Source: Labyrinthula sp. Ha | Lineage: Eukaryota; Sar; Bigyra; Labyrinthulida; Labyrinthulaceae | Assembly: GCA_015227615.1 (NCBI GenBank) | Contig: JAALGZ010000058.1 | Span: 1-64,000 of the forward strand | Length of the DNA stretch: 64,000 bases | Direction of reading: 5' to 3' | Part shown: positions 58,154 to 64,000 of the stretch, piece after piece | How the letters are laid out: the number at the start of each line of letters is the position of its first letter | Numbering within the stretch: position 1 is the stretch's first letter | Notes under the pieces: model-generated | What the model saw: only the letters and a program-made list of their open reading frames with translations | Database searches by the model: none | Told to the model about the DNA's origin: nothing | Program-made: the position numbers and the translations under genes

Positions 58154-61100
58154 TTTATTTTATTATTCACTTTAACAAACTCCGATTTCTATATTTTTTT
58201 TTTATTTCCAATTCCAATTTTTTCACTGTCCACGTAATGCACTGAAAATATTATGTATCACATTTTGATCTGAAATATTAATTTAATAGTTTACGAATTA
58301 ATAATTTTTTTTTTTTTGGGTAGATAAGTATATTATAGAATTAACATTTCTTATTAATGGATAAAATATGTTTAAGGATAAAGTTGTAATAAAAAGGAAA
58401 ATGATTTATAACTCAGTTTATTCAAAAGAAATGAATAGATTCTTGCATAAGTTTCAATTAAATGAAATTATAACCTGGTTAGCCGTTTGACTAATTTCCT
58501 TACTCTTCTTTAATAAGAAGAATGAATAACAATTATAACAAGTTTGACCAACCTTTTGTTAGTTATTAAGGACACCGGTGTCATCTCTAGTTAAACGGGG
58601 AAAAATCTTTGACAAGATAAATACTATAATCTACTTATACAGAACCTGCACCAAAGTTTTTTCTTTTTCGAACTTTCTATGTTACAGAGCTTTTAGAACT
58701 TCTTGATATTTTGGAAAGACCCCTCCAGCGTAGCACCCGAAAGTGAAAGTGAAGTGTAACATGTGAGAGTTTTCGAAGTATTAATTACTAATAAAACCTA
58801 CACTTTACCTTGTGGAATAAAATTTCTGTATCTGCGACTTATGAGGCTCAGCATTTAGATCCTGACTTACTCGGACTTTGTGCTGAGTATCTACAGATGC
58901 CGCACTGCCTCCACCAAAAAAGGTTTCCGTTGTTCTCTCTAAGACTCATGCAAATGAAGCATTACTTAAGAGTCACCAAAACCATCAAAAACCTTCCTCC
59001 TAAGAAAACTTTATATTCTTCTGGCAAAACAGCATATGTTCGCAACTCCAGAAATAAGTTGGCTGCAAGTAAGAAACTAGATCTTTCAGTCCTCAGAATC
59101 AAAAGAAGCTTAAGTGAAACTATAATTAATCACCAAGATATTCTAAGGTGAGGGCAATAATTTACCCGATTCTTAACTATTTCAAAAAATTGTGTTTTTT
59201 TTTTAATATTAAGAATTTTGGTACGCTCTTAAGAGCGAACGTTTGTGTATATGTCTGGGTTAGTTAGCGTTTCGAATTAGGTTAGAAATCGTTTGTTTGC
59301 GGCTAAAAAACATACAAAATGATCTCTTCCGCAACACTATCGTCATTGAAACTAACCAAAGATAACATTGCAGAAAATAATACATTCTCTTAAGAACTTC
59401 GAGTAAGTGCTGCGATATAAGTGCAGATCACTGGTTAAGGTTAGCCAACAATACCGATATAATTAGGACATTACTAAGCTTTAAGTCATTCATATAGAAA
59501 CCAACATAGAACAAAGGTCAAATTTTTTCAAGTCGATCAACTGGTCCTTGGAATGCAGCAATCATAGGCATTGGACTTAGATAATTACGAATTAGAGTAT
59601 CTAAGTGGAAATTCCATTTGGAAAAATGTCACAGAATCTACCATGCATTTCAGCGAGTTCAACGTCCCACATATGATGCAAAGTATATACCTTCAACATG
59701 ATTCTCTGGCTTAGCCATCTGAGGAAACAAAGGATTCTTACGCATGACATTGCTATGGTAGACATAGCCCAGTTTTCGTTTGCTAGCTATCGAGCTTCAA
59801 CAAAGGTTTGGTAGTGGGTTTCAGTTTTAAGACTTTTGAATATTTTTGATTTGATTCGGACATAAGCGCCACAAACTCTACAACTGACTCCTGTATATGA
59901 ATTTAGAGGAACAGACAACAGAGTCTATTGGTTCTTCATGCGACCTGCTTAAGTTTATGGCTTAAGCTTCTGTGCTCATCTTTTCATTTGGTTCAAAGCA
60001 TTCAAGGAGTCTAAGAGTTAGTACTCGGTATGCGTTTCATGCGATTATGTTTCATAACTTAGTGGTTAAGTTATTTTTGCTCTGTTGTACGGGCCTTGGA
60101 TAAGAGACCATCATGTGGTACCTAATAACATGATAATAGATGGTTTGGTGCTGTACCTACCTTTGCTCTCGGGCTAAATCTTAACATTTCTTATTTGAAA
60201 AAACAGTAGAAAGGTCCATTAATTTTCATGTTTTATCTCCTCAGATCTGTTAATGCTGATTTTCCACCACAGGTATAGGCCATTTAATATGAAGATTTTT
60301 TTTACACTGCATAGTGTAAGGGCTTGATGGCTCAGAGATGTATATATATGATAGCTTTTGTCATTGATATTCGTGGATTGTGAGATGTTTTGTGCCGGAT
60401 TTATACATATCCAAGTATAAATTTCGGTCTCGCGTTTGAGATTTTATTATACTATAGGTGCTATGCGCCGTGACATTTTTTTCTTGATAGACCTCAATTC
60501 TCAATATCTTGATTTTCTAAAAGATTTTTTGAGACATACTTGAGGTTTGGGTCCATAATTAGATTTATATAGAAGAAACAACTGTCTCCTTACTTTTGTT
60601 AGCGTCGTATATGACTTTGTGCAAGACTATGCTAGTCAATCTTAGCATTTTAGAGCTTAGATGGGATTACATCAATTCTTGCAACTAGATATATATGCAA
60701 AATGATACTACTAGTGAAACCTTTCTGTGTTCAGGTTTAAATGTGAATATTAACCGTCTAAGTCTTAAATTAATTGCTAAGATTTTCTTGTTTCCAAAGA
60801 TTTCTAATTAAGTACCCTGTCGCATTTTCGGAGTGCAAGTATTTGATAAAAGTGTTAATGAGGACTTGCCGGATATTTTTACTACTTTTATGGCTATGAG
60901 TGGTTAACCTAATGTTGTTATTTCCGTATTACGGCTAATACATACTTCTTGTTACACAGGAAGTAATTGTGATGAAGTATCCACCTAGATTTACACCCTA
61001 CTCAAAAGATCAGTTAATTGCATGAGAAAGGAGTTCAAGAGTTTTTGAAGGAGTTTGAGGCTAAGCGTGTATACTTTCAATGGTTATATTTCCAGAGTAC

Positions 61101-64000
61101 GAATGGAAATTAAAATTTTTGGGCAATAAGAAACATCTATGGAGCACCGTCACTAAATGTTAACAAGTTTGCTTCTCCCTTCAAACTCAGACATCATCCT
61201 TTTGAAATTTCGATAAAAGTGTACAATGAGCCTACAAGTATGGCAGAACAATCTTTATCTTCTAATTTTGAGGGAAAAGAAATAAGTTTGCTTCAGGAAA
61301 CTTTATGCGGGATGTTTCTTGAAACTTGTCGTATGAAAAGAAAGCTGAAATTATTTAAGTAAAATTGCTTCTGGATTTGTACCAAATGTGTGATTTCGTC
61401 CTTTCTAACTTGGTCTAGACCGAGCATGTGGTTACTGATACTTAGTTTTGCTTTCATTAGGACCTCTTATTTATTCTCATCATTAACTACTTTAACTTGT
61501 GGGACATACAGTGCCCACTTTGAAACCTGATAGTGTAATGTTTTCTGGACTAGAGCCTAATAAAGTGCTATCGTCGAAATCAGTTTGTGAACTTCACGAT
61601 TGCTCTTTTAAGTCATCTTTGCCTTCTGATTTCTTATGTAAGGTGCAAATACACCATACTCGATTCCATCCTATTCTTGTGCATGACTCTTTGCCTAGTA
61701 TAATCGCAGCTTGACACTAACATGTTGTGGTGCCTTATGAATTTAGAAATATTACTTATACTTTAGTCTGCAGGAATTTTATCATGGGGACGCTACTGAG
61801 TTTCATTGGAATCCAAACCTTCCTGTTAGTTTGCTACGGGGCATCCTGTTATTTTCTTAGTTTTAGGAAACCCCTAATTCTTTGAAGGGCGTTGGTTCTA
61901 TTATATGAATGGATATACCGGTTGTGGTCTAGCTGATGAAGATTAGGTTTATTTGCTTAGATAAATCTTTCTGTGAGACAAACAGATAACCAGGTTAGTT
62001 AATCTGTTCTAGAATATTGTACTTAGATAGCCATGCCCTAGAATCCTTTATTTTATGTCCATTGAGAATAGTTAGATATGGGAAACGTCTTAGAGGTTTT
62101 TTCCGCTTTCTTCTAAGTAGCGTCATATAAACAAATGTCACGGAGTCGATATATATTGTATTGTTTACCCAAGGGAGGCAAAACCACCTAAAGTTTAAGA
62201 AAGACAAAAATACATACTTTTCTCTAAATAACATCCTTTATGTACCTAAATAAGAATTCTGACAATACTTGATTACTTAAATTGTGCTCTAAGTCAACAA
62301 ACTGTATTAACTTCATTGGCCAGTTTGTGTTGACTTTCTCATTTAGTAAGTAATAGAATCCTTTTGGAATAATTAGTTTTGGTTTTACTGGGTTGCTTTT
62401 CTGTGAAAGATTAATTTGGTTTCAAGTGGATTGGTGACTTCAGTATAGAGCTCTAAGTTTGGTATTTTATTATTAAAGAGAGACTCTTGGATTCTTGTTT
62501 TGTTTTCATGACGCATTTATTACAGTTTTTCTCAAAATAGCAATAAGCAAGCTAACTGCCATATTAAGTATTTGTACTGCATGTGTCTAGTATCACACAT
62601 CGATAGGGTGGCCTACAAGCCTCTCATATAAAGATAGCTTTGGGCATGTTTGATATTAACTAATTTATGGGGACTCATCAAATTCTTGAATCACTCTATC
62701 ACGAGTATTTGACCCCCCCACTGCTGCTCTACCTGGCCATGCACCGTTTCAAGCACCTATAAGTGGGTTTCTATCAGGTTATAATTTGACTTAGAAGTTT
62801 GATCTGTTATAGAAGATTTGAGGTAGTGAGCTATAGAAAACTTCCAGGTGTAGTAGGGCTTAGGCCAATATTATATATAATGGACACTAGTTTAGCTCGC
62901 TCTAACTAAGATGGTTTAAAAACTTGGAGAAAATGAACAATTTTGTTAGTGTTAGCGAGAAATATACTTCCCGCAGTGATCATTCTAGGTCTAATCTTCG
63001 ATGAGACTGACCGTTAATTGCCATTAAATGTATCTTCAAAAACTTAAAATAATGTTATAAATTTTGAATTGTCGTTTATTAAGGTTACCCCAGGTGAAGA
63101 AAAGTTAGTTTTTTTGCGAAGCCAAAACGGCGTACGCACTTCCTGAACAAGTGCCAGTAGATGTGGTGGCTACTTCTTAAACTACGTGTTGCAAACAAAT
63201 ATCTGATTACTGTATAGTAAAGTTGTGATGGACCCCTCTCGGTACTTGAAATAATTCTAGTATTTAATTTAACATCTTTTTTGTCTATGACTGTCAAACT
63301 GTTAGTAATTTTCACGCATTACTTATTGGAAACTTTCGCAACTGCTTTTTCCTTTTCATTGACCAGTTCTTTATCTTTGCGTTAGTGCACAACTTTATTC
63401 TCAAGGTATTGGAACTGAAATCCTCACAAAGTGCAACTAAGGTTCTCTTAATCGTGTTTTACAAGATCTTGGGCAGTATCTTCACGTAAATCTTTATCCA
63501 AGCCCAGGATGTGGGGAGTCAACGTTAGCTAGCAGCATTTACCTCTTATTTTCTGAAAAGATAACCAACGTCAGATTGGTTGTCCAACATAAGCAAACTC
63601 AGTAGCTACTGCTAGTTTTAGCTGTGTTACAATACTACGGCACTTATATTCAGTTTCTAAAGACTCTTTCAGAATACTGGATGGGTGTTGACCATTCACT
63701 GGAGGGTTCTAGCTCAGTAGTTCGTAGTTATCTTATTATTAACATGTCACTAGTTTTGCAAAAACCTACTATATAAGAGCCCTTATTAGCATTGAAATAA
63801 GTTATATTCAAACAATCAAATTATGTAGATATTCAGATTCGCTGCATGTCCTAGTTACTTTTTTAGATAGTCCAAATGACTTTTTTCAATGTTCACTTTA
63901 CATTATTCTTTGTCCTTGATGATGTTTCGGGACACGTTTATGAGTAGAGACAATGCCTTAAACTCCCAAGGAAAGGTATGATGCAACATATCATAACTAA
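58154..64000. other. Gene-poor region to the right edge
   Basis: No supported gene in 5.8 kb. There is a T12 run near 58306-58317. A coding-like patch lies at 58810-59151: a 113-codon frame with TTG but no early ATG, overlapped by a second protein-like frame (PPPKKVSVVLSKTHANEALL), so it may be an eroded or multi-exon gene. Other frames (61499-61714, 61995-62234, 63085-63315) look like chance. No transposon ends, tRNA or tandem repeats were seen. Confidence 0.4.

Overview
This is a window of a nuclear genome from an AT-rich, probably unicellular eukaryote. The evidence is spliceosomal introns with GT...AG ends, the eukaryotic genes YKT6 (R-SNARE), SBDS, cytochrome b561 and a twinfilin-like ADF-H protein, two LTR retrotransposons, a hAT-type MITE and a large satellite array. 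TAA, TAG and TGA all act as stops, so the genetic code looks standard. The introns that can be placed are only 29-32 nt long. The lineage cannot be fixed from the sequence. The zinc-finger tail on SBDS and a eukaryotic DUF445 protein fit an alga or another protist.

Layout. 1-10086 is a head-to-tail satellite with a monomer of about 353 bp (about 29 monomers, cut by the left edge). 10087-12702 holds decayed, retroelement-like sequence. 12708-17112 is a Ty1/copia element with paired 159-bp LTRs and a 5-bp target duplication; its gag-pol is broken by several stops and frameshifts. The rest consists of small gene islands separated by gaps of roughly 2.6-8 kb: an orphan protein (19720-20865, minus); SBDS plus a small basic protein (27172-28833); a dense island at 34140-39717 (a four-exon gene, a two-TM protein, an aldo/keto reductase, and a 916-residue Lys/Glu-rich protein on the minus strand); DUF445 facing cytochrome b561 (46627-48205); and YKT6 facing a twinfilin-like protein (55997-58153). 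The gap at 39.7-46.6 kb contains a badly eroded Ty3/gypsy relic and a 618-bp hAT MITE. A tRNA-related SINE-like patch lies near 29.8 kb.

How the genes relate. All three opposite-strand neighbour pairs are tail-to-tail. In two unrelated pairs the two stop codons share the same four bases, TTAA; in the third the stops are 52 nt apart. The motif TTTGCCCAAA or a close variant lies within about 160 nt upstream of four start codons. The genes have unrelated household roles (ribosome maturation, vesicle fusion, actin binding, transmembrane electron transfer, carbonyl reduction), so the clustering looks like genome architecture rather than a pathway.
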